Both the position numbers and the translations under genes were made by a program. Below are positions 28,968 to 37,649 of a stretch of DNA of 52,299 nt, one piece after another. Each line of letters begins with the position of its first letter. The first letter of the stretch is position 1. This stretch comes from Bacteroidales bacterium (GTDB lineage: Bacteria > Bacteroidota > Bacteroidia > Bacteroidales > UBA12077), in NCBI GenBank assembly GCA_013138975.1, contig WTBR01000120.1:1-52299 (forward strand), written 5' to 3'. The notes under the pieces are model-generated. The model was not told where the DNA came from. It saw only the letters and a list, made by a program, of their open reading frames with translations, and made no database searches.

Positions 28968-29717
28968 ATGAAAATAAAAATAAAAATCTTAGCAGGGTTT
29001 CTTCTTATAATACTTATGCTATTAATTGCTGGTGCAATGTCAATTTATGAATTTTCGCGTATTGGAAAATCAGTAAAGGCATTAATTGATGATAATTATA
29101 TAACCCTAGAAGCTTCTAAATCTATGATAGAAGCATTGGAAAGAGAAGATAGCGGTGTTCTACTTTTAATCTCAGGGAAATGGGAAAAAGGACGATCTAT
29201 ATTAAATTCAGCAGATAGCTCCTTTTTATCAGCTTTTAAAGTGGCAAAAAATAATATTACAGAGGAAAACGAGGAAAAACATATCAAGAATATTGAAGAA
29301 TCTTATTTGAAGTTTAAATCAATTTGGAAACTCCCAATTGTTGGAACAGATAAACAAAACAGTACTACTTGGTATTTAAGTGATGTTCATGAAAGTTTTC
29401 TAGATGCAAAGTTTGAGGTTGAAGCGCTAATGAGTTTAAATCAAACAAGTATGTACGAAGAAGCATCTGATCTGAAAAATCAATCGATTAGAGCTATAAT
29501 GCCTGGTATTGTAGCTATTAGTTCTGCTCTCATTTTTTTGGTCATATTTAATTTTTTCATAGGATTGATATTAGTGAGACCTATAAAAAAATTAATCGAT
29601 TCAGTAAAAGATTATAACTCTTATTCACAAAACTTTAGTGCAGACATATCAAATCATGATGAACTAAAGGTTCTTGAAAATGAAATTCTAAAGTTAACCC
29701 AAAGATTACAAAAATGA
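28968..29717 (+). CDS. 4HB/HAMP membrane sensor without output domain
   Basis: 249 residues. Membrane helix 1 (about 8-28) is followed by a periplasmic four-helix-bundle-like domain (about 30-170) with ALIDDNYITLEASKSMIEAL and YLSDVHESFLDAKFEVEAL, membrane helix 2 (about 175-200) and a HAMP domain with the start motif LVRPIKKLIDSVKDY. It resembles the sensor half of chemoreceptors or of PhoR/KinB-like kinases, but it stops after HAMP with no kinase or signalling domain. Its last four bases (ATGA) overlap the start of TrkH, so translation is coupled. A likely role is a regulatory subunit of the channel, passing an external signal through HAMP to TrkH; this is inference. A truncated kinase is the alternative, but the tight overlap argues against decay. 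Confidence 0.85.
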   Translation: MKIKIKILAGFLLIILMLLIAGAMSIYEFSRIGKSVKALIDDNYITLEASKSMIEALEREDSGVLLLISGKWEKGRSILNSADSSFLSAFKVAKNNITEENEEKHIKNIEESYLKFKSIWKLPIVGTDKQNSTTWYLSDVHESFLDAKFEVEALMSLNQTSMYEEASDLKNQSIRAIMPGIVAISSALIFLVIFNFFIGLILVRPIKKLIDSVKDYNSYSQNFSADISNHDELKVLENEILKLTQRLQK

Positions 29718-31159
29718 ATTTGAGAACTGAAATAGTAATAAGGCATATAGGATTAGTATTAATATTTAATGCAATATTCTTATTTATCTCCTTTCTAATA
29801 TCTCTATTTTTGGTTGAGACTTCTGTCATAGCTCTGTTGTACAGCTCATTAGTAGCATTAATATTTGGTTTATTTCCTTTAATTTATGTTAAACCAACAC
29901 ATTATTTATCGATATTAGAAGGAACTTCAATTGTTGTTTTTGGATGGATTGCAACTTGTTTAATAGGCTCGTTGCCATACACTTTATGGGGAGGTGAATT
30001 TTCTTTTATAAACGCATGGTTTGAAAGTGTATCGGGTTTTACAACAACCGGATCAACAGTTATTAATAATATTGAAGCTCTACCCAAAGGATTGTTATTT
30101 TGGCGCTCATCAACTCATTGGATTGGAGGAATAGGTGTTGTATTATTTACGATTTTAATTTTACCCGGTTCAAATACATCTCGATTTGTATTGTTAAATA
30201 CAGAAATGTCTCAACTTGCAAAAACCAACTTTAAGTATAGAGCTAAAGAAATATTAAGAATATTATTATATGTATATGTAGGTTTAACAATACTTGAAAC
30301 TATATTGTTGAAATTTGCAGGAATGACTTTGTTTGATGCAATAAATCACTCTTTCGCTACTATTGCCACTGGGGGATTTTCAACAAAAAACCTAAGTATA
30401 TCGTACTACAATAGTGTTACGATAGAAATAATTATCATCGTATTTATGATATTATCAGGAGTACATTTTGGATTAACATTTAATACAATTATTGGAAATA
30501 AGAAGAATATTTTTAGATCATCCATATTCAAGGCCTATATTTTAATTTTATTTATTGGTGTCTTATTGGTTTCATTGAAACTTTATTATTCGGAAATTTA
30601 TCCATGGTGGGAATCAGTTCGCCATGCTGCATTCCAGGTAGTATCATTAGGTACCACAACAGGCTTTGCAACTGTTGATACGGGGCACTGGCCTAGCTTT
30701 ACACAAATTATACTTATTTATTTTACTATTCAGTGTGCAATGATAGGTTCTACATCGGGTGGTTTAAAGTTCGATAGGATTTATATATTTTTTAAATCGA
30801 TAAAAAAACAAATAAGGTCAATTCAACACCCAAATGCAGTTATATCTTTAAAAATTGATGGTAATTCTATTAATGAAAAAACTGAATTACATGCAATGAT
30901 TTTTATAATCCTATATATTGGTATAATCTTTATTACAACCATGTTGCTTTCATTTTTAAATGTTGATATTTTTACTGCCTTTTCAAGTTCTGCGGCAACA
31001 ATTGGAAATGTAGGGCCTGGATTTGGAAATGTTAGTTCGTTGGGTAACTACAGCAATTTACCAGATCTGGGGAAATTTATTTTAACGCTGAATATGCTCT
31101 TAGGACGTCTTGAAATTTATGGGATAATTTCTTTATTTTTTATAAAATCATGGCGCTAA
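29714..31159 (+). CDS. TrkH/KtrB-family potassium uptake subunit
   Basis: 481 residues, integral membrane. Four membrane-pore-membrane repeats, each with a selectivity-filter loop, are visible: SGFTTTGSTV (near 107), ATIATGGFST (near 220), SLGTTTGFAT (near 315) and AATIGNVGPG (near 430). The length fits TrkH (about 480) rather than KtrB (about 450). It should carry K+ into the cell, normally gated by a cytosolic TrkA/KtrA RCK protein; no such gene is in the window. Translation is coupled to the upstream HAMP protein by ATGA overlap. The last filter, TIGNVG, differs from the others as usual for the family. Starts MNLRTEIVIRHIGL. Confidence 0.95.
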   Translation: MNLRTEIVIRHIGLVLIFNAIFLFISFLISLFLVETSVIALLYSSLVALIFGLFPLIYVKPTHYLSILEGTSIVVFGWIATCLIGSLPYTLWGGEFSFINAWFESVSGFTTTGSTVINNIEALPKGLLFWRSSTHWIGGIGVVLFTILILPGSNTSRFVLLNTEMSQLAKTNFKYRAKEILRILLYVYVGLTILETILLKFAGMTLFDAINHSFATIATGGFSTKNLSISYYNSVTIEIIIIVFMILSGVHFGLTFNTIIGNKKNIFRSSIFKAYILILFIGVLLVSLKLYYSEIYPWWESVRHAAFQVVSLGTTTGFATVDTGHWPSFTQIILIYFTIQCAMIGSTSGGLKFDRIYIFFKSIKKQIRSIQHPNAVISLKIDGNSINEKTELHAMIFIILYIGIIFITTMLLSFLNVDIFTAFSSSAATIGNVGPGFGNVSSLGNYSNLPDLGKFILTLNMLLGRLEIYGIISLFFIKSWR

Positions 31160-31519
31160 TTAAGTGTATTTTATTTAAATCTGTTATTAAATTAAAGTAA
31201 TGACAGTTCAACGGGCTCAGTGTGACAATCAGAACTACAACAATTTGTCATATTGAGCCTGCCTGATATACCTAAGGCAGTTAAAATGGCAATCAGGCTT
31301 GTCGACCTATTCTCAAGTAAAGCATAAATATGGAAGATCTAATTACTGTTTGGGCATCCTCTTAATTTTTACAGATAAGGCATCAAAAAAAATCTAAAAG
31401 CTTTATTCATTTGATAAGATCGTAAGTCAAGAATCCTTATTATAAGTTTAACAATTTAAGTTTATCTAATACGTAACACTCTGATTAAGTGTCCTCTTTT
31501 ATTTTTATCATATTAAAAT
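31160..31519. repeat. Intergenic palindromic repeat region
   Basis: Gene-free. At 31214-31259 GGCTCAGTGTGACAA pairs with TTGTCATATTGAGCC using two G-U pairs, one copy of the CTTCGACAAGCTCAG-type palindrome family also at 34385, 38896 and 45238. The remainder holds a TTTGGGCATCCTCTT motif resembling sequences at 34480 and 45317. Confidence 0.6.
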
Positions 31520-31948
31520 TCAATTATTCCATTCCATCAATAATTCAATTTCATTTGTGCTTTTATCCACCTCTTCTGTAAGAACTTTAAAATCCTGCCT
31601 TTTATAAAATTGAACACTATCGGTATTTTTTTTATAAACTTTAAGCTGAATCGTTTCTCTTTTGTCTTTGATATAATTTAATAGTTTCTTTCCAATACCT
31701 AATCCCTGCATATTAGTTTGTACAAAAATTGCTGCAAGATAGTTATCTGCCATTGAAATAAAACCAAGTATTTTCCTGTCCTTAATTGCTAAAAAAGTTT
31801 CTGAATTTGGCAGGTATATTTCAGTCATTGCTACTTTATTTTCTTTCCAATAATCTGGTGAAATAAAACTATGTGCCTTAATTGATACTTCGTACCAAAG
31901 TTCAACAACATCTTTAATATCTGCACTTTCTAATTTTCTAATTTCCAT
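31520..31948 (-). CDS. GNAT-family N-acetyltransferase
   Basis: 142 residues, soluble. Begins MEIRKLESADIKDVVELWYE, the usual first strand and helix of GNATs. FISMADNYLAAIFVQTNMQGLGIGKKLLNYI contains the acetyl-CoA pyrophosphate loop (Q/R-x-x-G-x-G/A as QGLGIG). VYKKNTDSVQFYKRQDFKVL is the C-terminal 'N..s..fY...GF' motif. Similar to YjaB/PhnO-sized acetyltransferases; substrate unknown. It lies 11 bases after a second GNAT gene and a TetR gene in the same direction, forming a three-gene operon. The tail ELLMEWN is typical of small Bacteroidota members. Confidence 0.9.
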   Translation of the reverse strand: MEIRKLESADIKDVVELWYEVSIKAHSFISPDYWKENKVAMTEIYLPNSETFLAIKDRKILGFISMADNYLAAIFVQTNMQGLGIGKKLLNYIKDKRETIQLKVYKKNTDSVQFYKRQDFKVLTEEVDKSTNEIELLMEWNN

Positions 31949-31959
31949 TTTAGATATTC

Positions 31960-32781
31960 TTATTTAATTTTTTCCTTAATGTTCTGTTTTTCTTCGATGG
32001 TAAAATCCATATCAAAAATGATATTGGAACAATAAAAGCCTGATTTCTCAATCGCTTTTCGTGAAGCGATATTGTCCAATGTGGTTGAACAAATAGGCTT
32101 CCTTCCTGCTTTTATCACCCTGTTTACTTGCATTTGCATTACCTGAGTGGCAATGCCTTTGCCTTGATGATCTCTGTTTACAATGATTCCTAAGTCTGCT
32201 ATTTCAGCTTGGGAATCGCTCATTCTGCACTCACTAGTTGCAATAAGTACACCCGATTCCTTCAGCATGAATATCTCTTTTCTTGAAACAAGATTTTCGG
32301 TATAACCAAAAGTATCATCCATGCCTACTTGCTCTTTCAAAAATGCTTTAACAGCAGGGATTTCTTTTGTTGTAACTAATTCTACATTCAAATCCGAATT
32401 AACTTCCACTGCCCTATTCGTATGCTCAAAACAAAAGGTGTTTGTTTTAATTGATTTTGAATGAAATAAACAGGCACTAAAGGCAATTGGTTCGTTTGAA
32501 CTCAAGCTAGCCGATTTAATTAGTTCTGTTTTGATCAATTCTTCAATGACTTTATCCATTATCGAACAATAGTCTTCCTCAAGAAATATTTGGGTCAAAC
32601 AGCCTTCTTCATCAATACAACAGTAGCCTAGTGTGTTGTTATTGTTTTCGATTAAATAATGTTGAGAAGAACCTATGTATAGGATTTCCCACATGGCATC
32701 GATGGGTGCTGTCAATTTTTGATATAATTTTGATCTTAAACTATTGATTGTATCGGTATTATTTGATTTTATAAATTTCAT
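31960..32781 (-). CDS. Two-part GNAT acetyltransferase
   Basis: 273 residues. The C-terminal half (about 128-270) is a full GNAT domain: ELVTTKEIPAVKAFL, then LGIIVNRDHQGKGIATQVM with the acetyl-CoA loop, and STTLDNIASRKAIEKSGF as the last motif. The N-terminal half (1-125), with LYIGSSQHYLIENNNNTLGY and LEEDYCSIMDKVIEELI, looks like a degenerate GNAT lacking the Q-x-x-G-x-G loop, an arrangement common in double-GNAT proteins. Its start codon overlaps the TetR stop (TAATG), so it is translationally coupled and probably controlled by that repressor. The acceptor is unknown; an antibiotic or small amine is a common theme for TetR-GNAT pairs. Confidence 0.85.
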   Translation of the reverse strand: MKFIKSNNTDTINSLRSKLYQKLTAPIDAMWEILYIGSSQHYLIENNNNTLGYCCIDEEGCLTQIFLEEDYCSIMDKVIEELIKTELIKSASLSSNEPIAFSACLFHSKSIKTNTFCFEHTNRAVEVNSDLNVELVTTKEIPAVKAFLKEQVGMDDTFGYTENLVSRKEIFMLKESGVLIATSECRMSDSQAEIADLGIIVNRDHQGKGIATQVMQMQVNRVIKAGRKPICSTTLDNIASRKAIEKSGFYCSNIIFDMDFTIEEKQNIKEKIK

Positions 32782-33320
32782 TACTTTGTGTATTTTTTAA
32801 TGATGTGTTTTTTAATTTGTTCTAATGGGAAATCTTTATAAATCCCTAAATAACTGATTGCTATTCCATCCAACTCTGCTATAAACATATGGCTCATAAC
32901 GAGTGAATTCGCTGTATCAATTTCATCGAATAGACTTTGCGTCGCTTTAAGTATGAATGACGACCTTTCTTTTATCAAGTCATTCAATATTTCCCTTGTA
33001 CTAGGTTGAACTATCATATTCAGATTAAAATGGAAGAATAGCTTATCTGATTCCAATTGTGTGAAAAATGATTCCAATAAAACAATTAATCGCTCATGAG
33101 CTGACAGATTTGTTTTATCCGACTTATTTATTTCAACGATTAAGTTCGTTGTTCTCATGAATATTTCTCTCAACAAACCGTTCTTTGATTTAAAGTGATG
33201 GGAAATTAGTCCTTTGGAAACATTGGCAGTTTCGCATATTTCCGAAAGAGGTGTATTTTCGAATCCATTTTTAGAAAATAGTTTGGTAGCGATTTCAATT
33301 AATTGTTCTCTTTTATCCAT
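32781..33320 (-). CDS. TetR-family repressor of the GNAT operon
   Basis: 179 residues. The N-terminal helix-turn-helix (about 6-52) is canonical: IEIATKLFSKNGFENTPLSEICETANVSKGLISHHFKSKNGLLRE. The rest is the variable ligand-binding helical domain ending IKKHIIKKYTK. A 13-bp perfect inverted repeat lies 16 bases upstream of its start codon, strongly suggesting autoregulation. It is the first gene of the operon with two GNATs. The ligand is not predictable. Confidence 0.92.
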   Translation of the reverse strand: MDKREQLIEIATKLFSKNGFENTPLSEICETANVSKGLISHHFKSKNGLLREIFMRTTNLIVEINKSDKTNLSAHERLIVLLESFFTQLESDKLFFHFNLNMIVQPSTREILNDLIKERSSFILKATQSLFDEIDTANSLVMSHMFIAELDGIAISYLGIYKDFPLEQIKKHIIKKYTK

Positions 33321-33335
33321 AAAATGATACCTTTC

Positions 33336-33371
33336 TATTTGAACTGACCGTACGTGCAGTCAGTTCAAATA
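33336..33371. promoter_or_regulatory. Operator of the TetR/GNAT operon
   Basis: TATTTGAACTGAC (33336-33348) and its exact complement GTCAGTTCAAATA (33359-33371) are separated by ten bases, CGTACGTGCA. Position just upstream of the tetR start and two bases before a small plus-strand ORF fits a shared TetR operator. Confidence 0.85.
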
Positions 33372-33372
33372 T

Positions 33373-33648
33373 ATGAATACTTTTTTAATATACAAGTATT
33401 TTTATTTTAATGGATTAAGATCTATAGTAGGTATTCAATTATACACCGAGGTTTACGATAAAGACAATGCTAACTGGGTAAATTTTGAAATGAATAAAGC
33501 TCTGTATGCAACAAAAGATGATGGCACAATAATTTTTTGCTTGATGGGAGAAAAATACAAAAATTATAGATATGCAGAAGAGGGAATTTTCTTTCTCCCC
33601 TTTATAAAAACTGTGATAATTGCTTGTGCAATTTATAAGGTTCTCTAA
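33373..33648 (+). CDS. Small hypothetical ORF next to the TetR operator
   Basis: 91 residues, unrecognised. It starts two bases after the operator and ends overlapping the last four bases of the convergent methyltransferase gene. It contains a polar middle (YTEVYDKDNANWVNFEM) and a hydrophobic end (FFLPFIKTVIIACAIYKVL), which would be a C-terminal membrane helix. No ribosome site or homology is visible. If real, it would be divergently controlled by the TetR protein; it may equally be a gene relic. Confidence 0.3.
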   Translation: MNTFLIYKYFYFNGLRSIVGIQLYTEVYDKDNANWVNFEMNKALYATKDDGTIIFCLMGEKYKNYRYAEEGIFFLPFIKTVIIACAIYKVL

Positions 33649-34265
33649 ATCTTTTTTGCGACAATAAAATAGTTTGTTGGACTATGATGCATAATTTCAG
33701 TTTCAACAATTCGAAAATTTCCTTTAGCAATTAAATCTTCTAATTCGTGGGTTTTAAATAGGTTCATATATCGAACGAGTCCTATTTTTTGTAGAAGGTA
33801 TATTATAATATTTAAAAATGTTTGCCTCTCTCCTAGGCATGGAGTTGCAGAAATAATCAAGCCTCCCGGTTTTAACAAGTCATTTATCCTTTGTATGATC
33901 TTTTGTGTATCCTCTAATATATGCAAAACATTAAAAGTCAGGATCACATCAAATGATTCTTTCTTGTAATTATCATCAAATAATGATGATTGAGCAAAAT
34001 CTATATTCTTAATTTTAATTTCGTCTGCCTTCCTTTTTGCTGCTTCTATCATTTTATACGAAATATCAATAGCATAAATCTTTTGCGCATATTCAGCAAT
34101 TTCATTGGCTATTAATCCTGTTCCGCATGCGAAATCTAAAACAATATCCTTAGCATTAAGATATTTTCTGGTCTTCTCAACATACTTGATGTAGGTCTGT
34201 TCGTGCTTCTTTACTCGTTTATCATAATTAACTGATAACTTATCCCACAACTTTTCTGCGTTCAT
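33645..34265 (-). CDS. Class I SAM-dependent methyltransferase
   Basis: 206 residues, soluble. The SAM-binding motif I is VLDFACGTGLIANEIA (about 43-58), followed by IYAIDISYKMIEAAKRKA with the acidic ribose-binding residue, IDFAQSSLF, and the post-motif LTFNVLHILEDTQKIIQRI and LKPGGLIISATPC. This is the Methyltransf_11/25 type. N-terminal MNAEKLWDKLSVNYDKRVKKHE resembles UbiE-like or small-molecule methyltransferases. The acceptor is unknown. No close operon partner: upstream is a repeat-rich gap, downstream the convergent small ORF. Confidence 0.88.
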   Translation of the reverse strand: MNAEKLWDKLSVNYDKRVKKHEQTYIKYVEKTRKYLNAKDIVLDFACGTGLIANEIAEYAQKIYAIDISYKMIEAAKRKADEIKIKNIDFAQSSLFDDNYKKESFDVILTFNVLHILEDTQKIIQRINDLLKPGGLIISATPCLGERQTFLNIIIYLLQKIGLVRYMNLFKTHELEDLIAKGNFRIVETEIMHHSPTNYFIVAKKI

Positions 34266-34576
34266 ATTAAATATTATTTATAATTAATGTTCGATTAAAG
34301 CATGTAGAATGAAGTCCATTAATGAGTTACGTTCTAAAAAAGATTATCCAAACAGCTAGTCTTAAAGCAAAAACATTTTGACCCTTCGACAAGCTCAGGG
34401 TGACAAGCTGATTAACAAAAAGTTGTCATGCTGTCCCGATAATTATCGGGATGTCGAAGTATAGACAACTTTTTAACTTTTGGACACCCTCTTATTTAAG
34501 CTCACAAGCCAATTAAGCCCCTTTATTTGATCTTTTTTCGAACACACTAATTATTTATAAGAACTAAATATTCGAT
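34266..34576. repeat. Nested palindromic repeat region
   Basis: Outer arms AAAAAGTTGTC (34417-34427) and GACAACTTTTT (34464-34474) enclose the perfect 16-base palindrome CCCGATAATTATCGGG (34435-34450). A CTTCGACAAGCTCAG motif lies at 34384. A closely related structure is at 38896-38953. Confidence 0.75.
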
Positions 34577-35338
34577 TTAATCAAATATTGCAACTACCCT
34601 TGCCGGTGCAGCTGAAGCGCCAACAATACTTAAAGGAAATACTGCAATTTTAAAACCCTGAAAAGGAAGTGCGTCAAGATTGACCAATTGCTCCATGTGA
34701 TAATATTCTTTGTCCTTACCCACTAAATGTGCCTCCCAAAACAGTTCTGAATTCCCTGTTTCTTTTGCCATTTTTAACATATAAGGCAAAGGTAAATCCC
34801 ATCCCCATGCATCAATTCCCATTACTTTTATTCCTTTATCAATAAGCCAATTGGTTGCTTCGGCACTCATTCCTGTGCCTTTTTCGTGAAAATCTTTTGT
34901 ACCATTAAATTTATCACGCCCTGTTTTAATAAGAACAATCATTCCTTCTTTAATAGTCAAGTCATTTTTCATTAAAAACTCTTCCATATCGGCAATGGTG
35001 ATAGGATCAAAATCAGCTTTATGCTTCATATCTATAACTATTCCTTCACCAAAACACCATTCCAAAGGTATTTCGTCAATCGTTTTGGATTTTTTCCCGT
35101 TAGTTGTTGGAGAATAATGCCAAGGAGCATCAATATGTGTTGTTGAATGCACTCCCATTTTTTCTATACTATCATCTGCCCAACCTATAAAATCTTTGGG
35201 AAACAACTTAAAAGGTAATCCTAAAAAACGAATTAACCATTTTGCTTTTCGATGTGGCTTATGCTTAATTTTCACCTTCATAAACCAAGGATCGGTTTTG
35301 TTGTACTTAATGGGTTTTGATAAATCTATAATTTTCAT
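34577..35338 (-). CDS. Cyclase-family metal hydrolase, long form
   Basis: About 253 residues from the Met in MKIIDLSKPIKYN; an upstream in-frame Met (35398) adds 20 residues (MWLKSAYKQIN...) that do not match the family start, so I prefer 35338. Metal motif HSTTHIDAPWHY replaces the usual HxGTHxD Gly with Thr, still the cyclase family. FKLFPKDFIGWADDSIEKMG and GIDAWGWDLPLP are characteristic of the longer bacterial subgroup that includes putative isatin- or arylformamidase-like hydrolases. The chemistry is likely hydrolysis of an amide or ring in a small molecule. A shorter paralogue is at 26328. HAD, VOC and AraC genes upstream are on the same strand but spaced. Confidence 0.85.
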   Translation of the reverse strand: MKIIDLSKPIKYNKTDPWFMKVKIKHKPHRKAKWLIRFLGLPFKLFPKDFIGWADDSIEKMGVHSTTHIDAPWHYSPTTNGKKSKTIDEIPLEWCFGEGIVIDMKHKADFDPITIADMEEFLMKNDLTIKEGMIVLIKTGRDKFNGTKDFHEKGTGMSAEATNWLIDKGIKVMGIDAWGWDLPLPYMLKMAKETGNSELFWEAHLVGKDKEYYHMEQLVNLDALPFQGFKIAVFPLSIVGASAAPARVVAIFD

Positions 35339-35492
35339 TTTTTTTCTATTAATTTCTGACGCTAAATTGATTTGTTTATATGCAGATTTTAGCCACATTT
35401 CTGTACCATTTGATACGGAAAGTTAAAGATAACAATATTTGTTTAATTACCATAAAACCTCATACTGTAGGATTCGCAGCTATATTTTGTAT

Positions 35493-36092
35493 TTATATTC
35501 CTAAGCTGTGTAATTCATTTTTTAAATTTACTCCTTCATTCAAGAAAATTGTATGAAAACCAAGTTTATTTGCTACAAAAATATTTTCCTGATTGTCGTC
35601 AATAAACATTGATTCATTTGCTTTTAATCCATAACGAGCAAGTAGTAGTTGATATATTTTTGGATTAGGTTTTACGATTTTCTCCGTTCCTGAAACAACA
35701 ATACCTTCAAATTCTTTGAAAAATGGATATTGATTAATTATTTTAGGAAATGTTTCTGCCGACCAATTCGTTAGTCCAAATAAGCGATATTTAGCTTTTA
35801 AATGTTTTATCAGGGATACATTTTCTTTAATTTCTCCCCCTATCATTTCTATCCAATTGTGATAGTAAGTTTTAATTTCGCTTTCGTATTTAGGGAATTT
35901 ATCTCCTAATTCTTTTATTGCTTGTATAAAAGAGCGTCCGGCATCTTGCTTAAGATTCCATTCATGATTACAAATTTGGCTCAAAAAAAATTCCATCTCC
36001 GTTTCATCCTGAAAAATTTTACAATACAAATATCTTGGATTCCAATCAATAAGTACTCCACCAAAATCAAATATGATATTTTTAATCTTCAT
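35493..36092 (-). CDS. HAD-superfamily hydrolase
   Basis: 199 residues. Motif I is IIFDFGGVLIDWN (nucleophile Asp near residue 9, with Gly at the +2 site as in YihX-like phosphatases), motif II is LFGLTNWSAETFP, motif III the Lys in IVKPNPKIY, and motif IV FIDDNQENI. The helical cap is between residues 15 and 85. Small YihX-like members hydrolyse sugar phosphates such as glucose 1-phosphate; the true substrate is not known here. The VOC gene ends only five bases upstream, so the two are probably co-transcribed. Confidence 0.9.
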   Translation of the reverse strand: MKIKNIIFDFGGVLIDWNPRYLYCKIFQDETEMEFFLSQICNHEWNLKQDAGRSFIQAIKELGDKFPKYESEIKTYYHNWIEMIGGEIKENVSLIKHLKAKYRLFGLTNWSAETFPKIINQYPFFKEFEGIVVSGTEKIVKPNPKIYQLLLARYGLKANESMFIDDNQENIFVANKLGFHTIFLNEGVNLKNELHSLGI

Positions 36093-36097
36093 TACTT

Positions 36098-36487
36098 TTA
36101 CTCCGTTATTTCCACATGATTCCCTTCACAATCTAAAACAACACTTTCGTAATATCCATCCCCGGTTGTACGTGGCTCACCTATTATTCTATAGCCATCC
36201 AAGCGTAATATTTCTGTTAACTCATCAACCCTTTGTTTGCCCCCAACGGATATTGAAAAATGTGTTAATCCGTTTAAAATGCCTTTTTCACCTATAAACT
36301 CTGAAATATCAGGTCTATACATTAATTCTAATCTTGTTTCAGCACTATTAAAAGAAAGGAAATAGGAAGAAAATTGTTTACTTAGGTTTTCATATTTTAA
36401 ACTACTTTTCATGTTAAAATACTTCGTATAAAAATCCTTCATCTTTTCTAAATCATTTGTCCAAATTGCGATATGTTCAATCTTCAT
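36098..36487 (-). CDS. VOC (glyoxalase/bleomycin-resistance) family protein
   Basis: 129 residues. Begins MKIEHIAIWTNDLEKMKDFYTKYF, the standard first beta-alpha unit of VOC domains with a metal-binding His (H5). RLELMYRPD and GLTHFSISVG supply the middle ligands, and GDGYYESVVLDCEGNHVEI the final Glu. It fits lactoylglutathione-lyase-like or resistance proteins; substrate unknown. Followed five bases later by the HAD hydrolase gene. AraC regulator upstream by 70 bases in the same direction may control them. Confidence 0.9.
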   Translation of the reverse strand: MKIEHIAIWTNDLEKMKDFYTKYFNMKSSLKYENLSKQFSSYFLSFNSAETRLELMYRPDISEFIGEKGILNGLTHFSISVGGKQRVDELTEILRLDGYRIIGEPRTTGDGYYESVVLDCEGNHVEITE

Positions 36488-36557
36488 ATTATATTTTTTA
36501 ATTTATTGAACAAATGTAAAGTGGATAAAATCCTTATAATTGTATATTTTAAACACT

Positions 36558-37367
36558 TTAGAAAAGCCTGAAATTATAGTTTATAATTTTACTTTCCCTA
36601 TCGGCTGTTTTAATTAATGATTGATATGCAGATGGTGTAGAGTTTAAAAACATTTTAAACTCCCGAATAAAATGAGCCTGGTCAAAATATCCTGAATCTA
36701 CACCAATGTTTGTTAAACTATCATCACTATCAATAATACTGCATAAGGATTTTCGAAATTTTATCAATCTCTCAAATCGCTTTGGACTTATTCCAATTAT
36801 TTTAGTAAAAAATCTGTTTAAGGATGTGTAATTTGTATGATTTTGTTTACAATATTCTTCAATGGAGATCATTGAATTGTCACCTCTAAAGTATTGATAG
36901 TAATCTCTGATTATTTTTGATTGCTCGTAATTCTTTTTGTTGAACAATTCAGTTAATAAGGAATAAATATAACTTAATATATCATCATTATTATTGCTAT
37001 GCATTTCAGCGCTTAAAATAGCATTATCATTTAAAAATGATTGTAAATCAATACTACTATTAATTATTTGCTTTCCTGTTACATTAACAAATGATTGTAA
37101 ACCATGAGGGTAAAATCGGATGCCAATCAATTTTGTATTTTCTGTATATTGCAGATAAGTCGATTGTAGCGTTAAACCTTCAATTTGAGGTGTTTGAATC
37201 CATTTTTCGTTATGCGAATACGTTGAATTATTAAGGGGAATAATAACATTAACATATTGATTCGGTGGAACCAATAAATGAATTGCTTCTTCTTTATTTT
37301 CAGCTATCCAAATTCGTTCTATTAAATCAGGAAATTTTTCAGGCTTATATGTCCTTAAATCAAGCAT
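36558..37367 (-). CDS. AraC-family transcriptional regulator
   Basis: 269 residues. The C-terminal DNA-binding part (about 165-255) has two helix-turn-helices: SIEEYCKQNHTNYTSLNRFF then IGISPKRFERLIKFR, and GYFDQAHFIREFKMFLNSTPSAY, the classic 'G..d.shF.r.FK...G.sP..y' signature. The N-terminal part (1-150) with LIERIWIAE, GLTLQSTYLQY, LIGIRFYPHGLQSFVNV matches the DUF6597-type sensor domain common in Bacteroidota AraC proteins. It probably controls itself and the VOC-HAD pair downstream; evidence is only positional. Confidence 0.92.
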   Translation of the reverse strand: MLDLRTYKPEKFPDLIERIWIAENKEEAIHLLVPPNQYVNVIIPLNNSTYSHNEKWIQTPQIEGLTLQSTYLQYTENTKLIGIRFYPHGLQSFVNVTGKQIINSSIDLQSFLNDNAILSAEMHSNNNDDILSYIYSLLTELFNKKNYEQSKIIRDYYQYFRGDNSMISIEEYCKQNHTNYTSLNRFFTKIIGISPKRFERLIKFRKSLCSIIDSDDSLTNIGVDSGYFDQAHFIREFKMFLNSTPSAYQSLIKTADRESKIINYNFRLF

Positions 37368-37619
37368 TCAGTTTTTTTAATTACAAATAATATAGATTGG
37401 TTCTCCAAAGCTCTGAATTATAAGTCCTATTTTCAAAACCAAATATAACAAAGCTTTGCCAAACTACAAAGCGCTTTAAATAACTTATGATGTGATGTTT
37501 ATAAATTATACTTTCAAAAAAACTAATCCTATCAAGTTTGTAGATGGCTTACAATGAAAAACTAAAAAAAACATTTTTTTGCTTAAACATTTCCCACTTA
37601 CAGTTGTTAAGTTTTAAAA

Positions 37620-37632
37620 GAGAATGATTCTC
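37620..37632. promoter_or_regulatory. Fur/PerR-like box
   Basis: GAGAATGATTCTC is a perfect inverted repeat (GAGAA-TGA-TTCTC) and with the following ATT resembles Fur boxes (GATAATGATAATC half-sites). It lies 18 bases before the Fur-family gene, suggesting autoregulation. Confidence 0.65.
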
Positions 37633-37649
37633 ATTAAAGAATAATTTGC

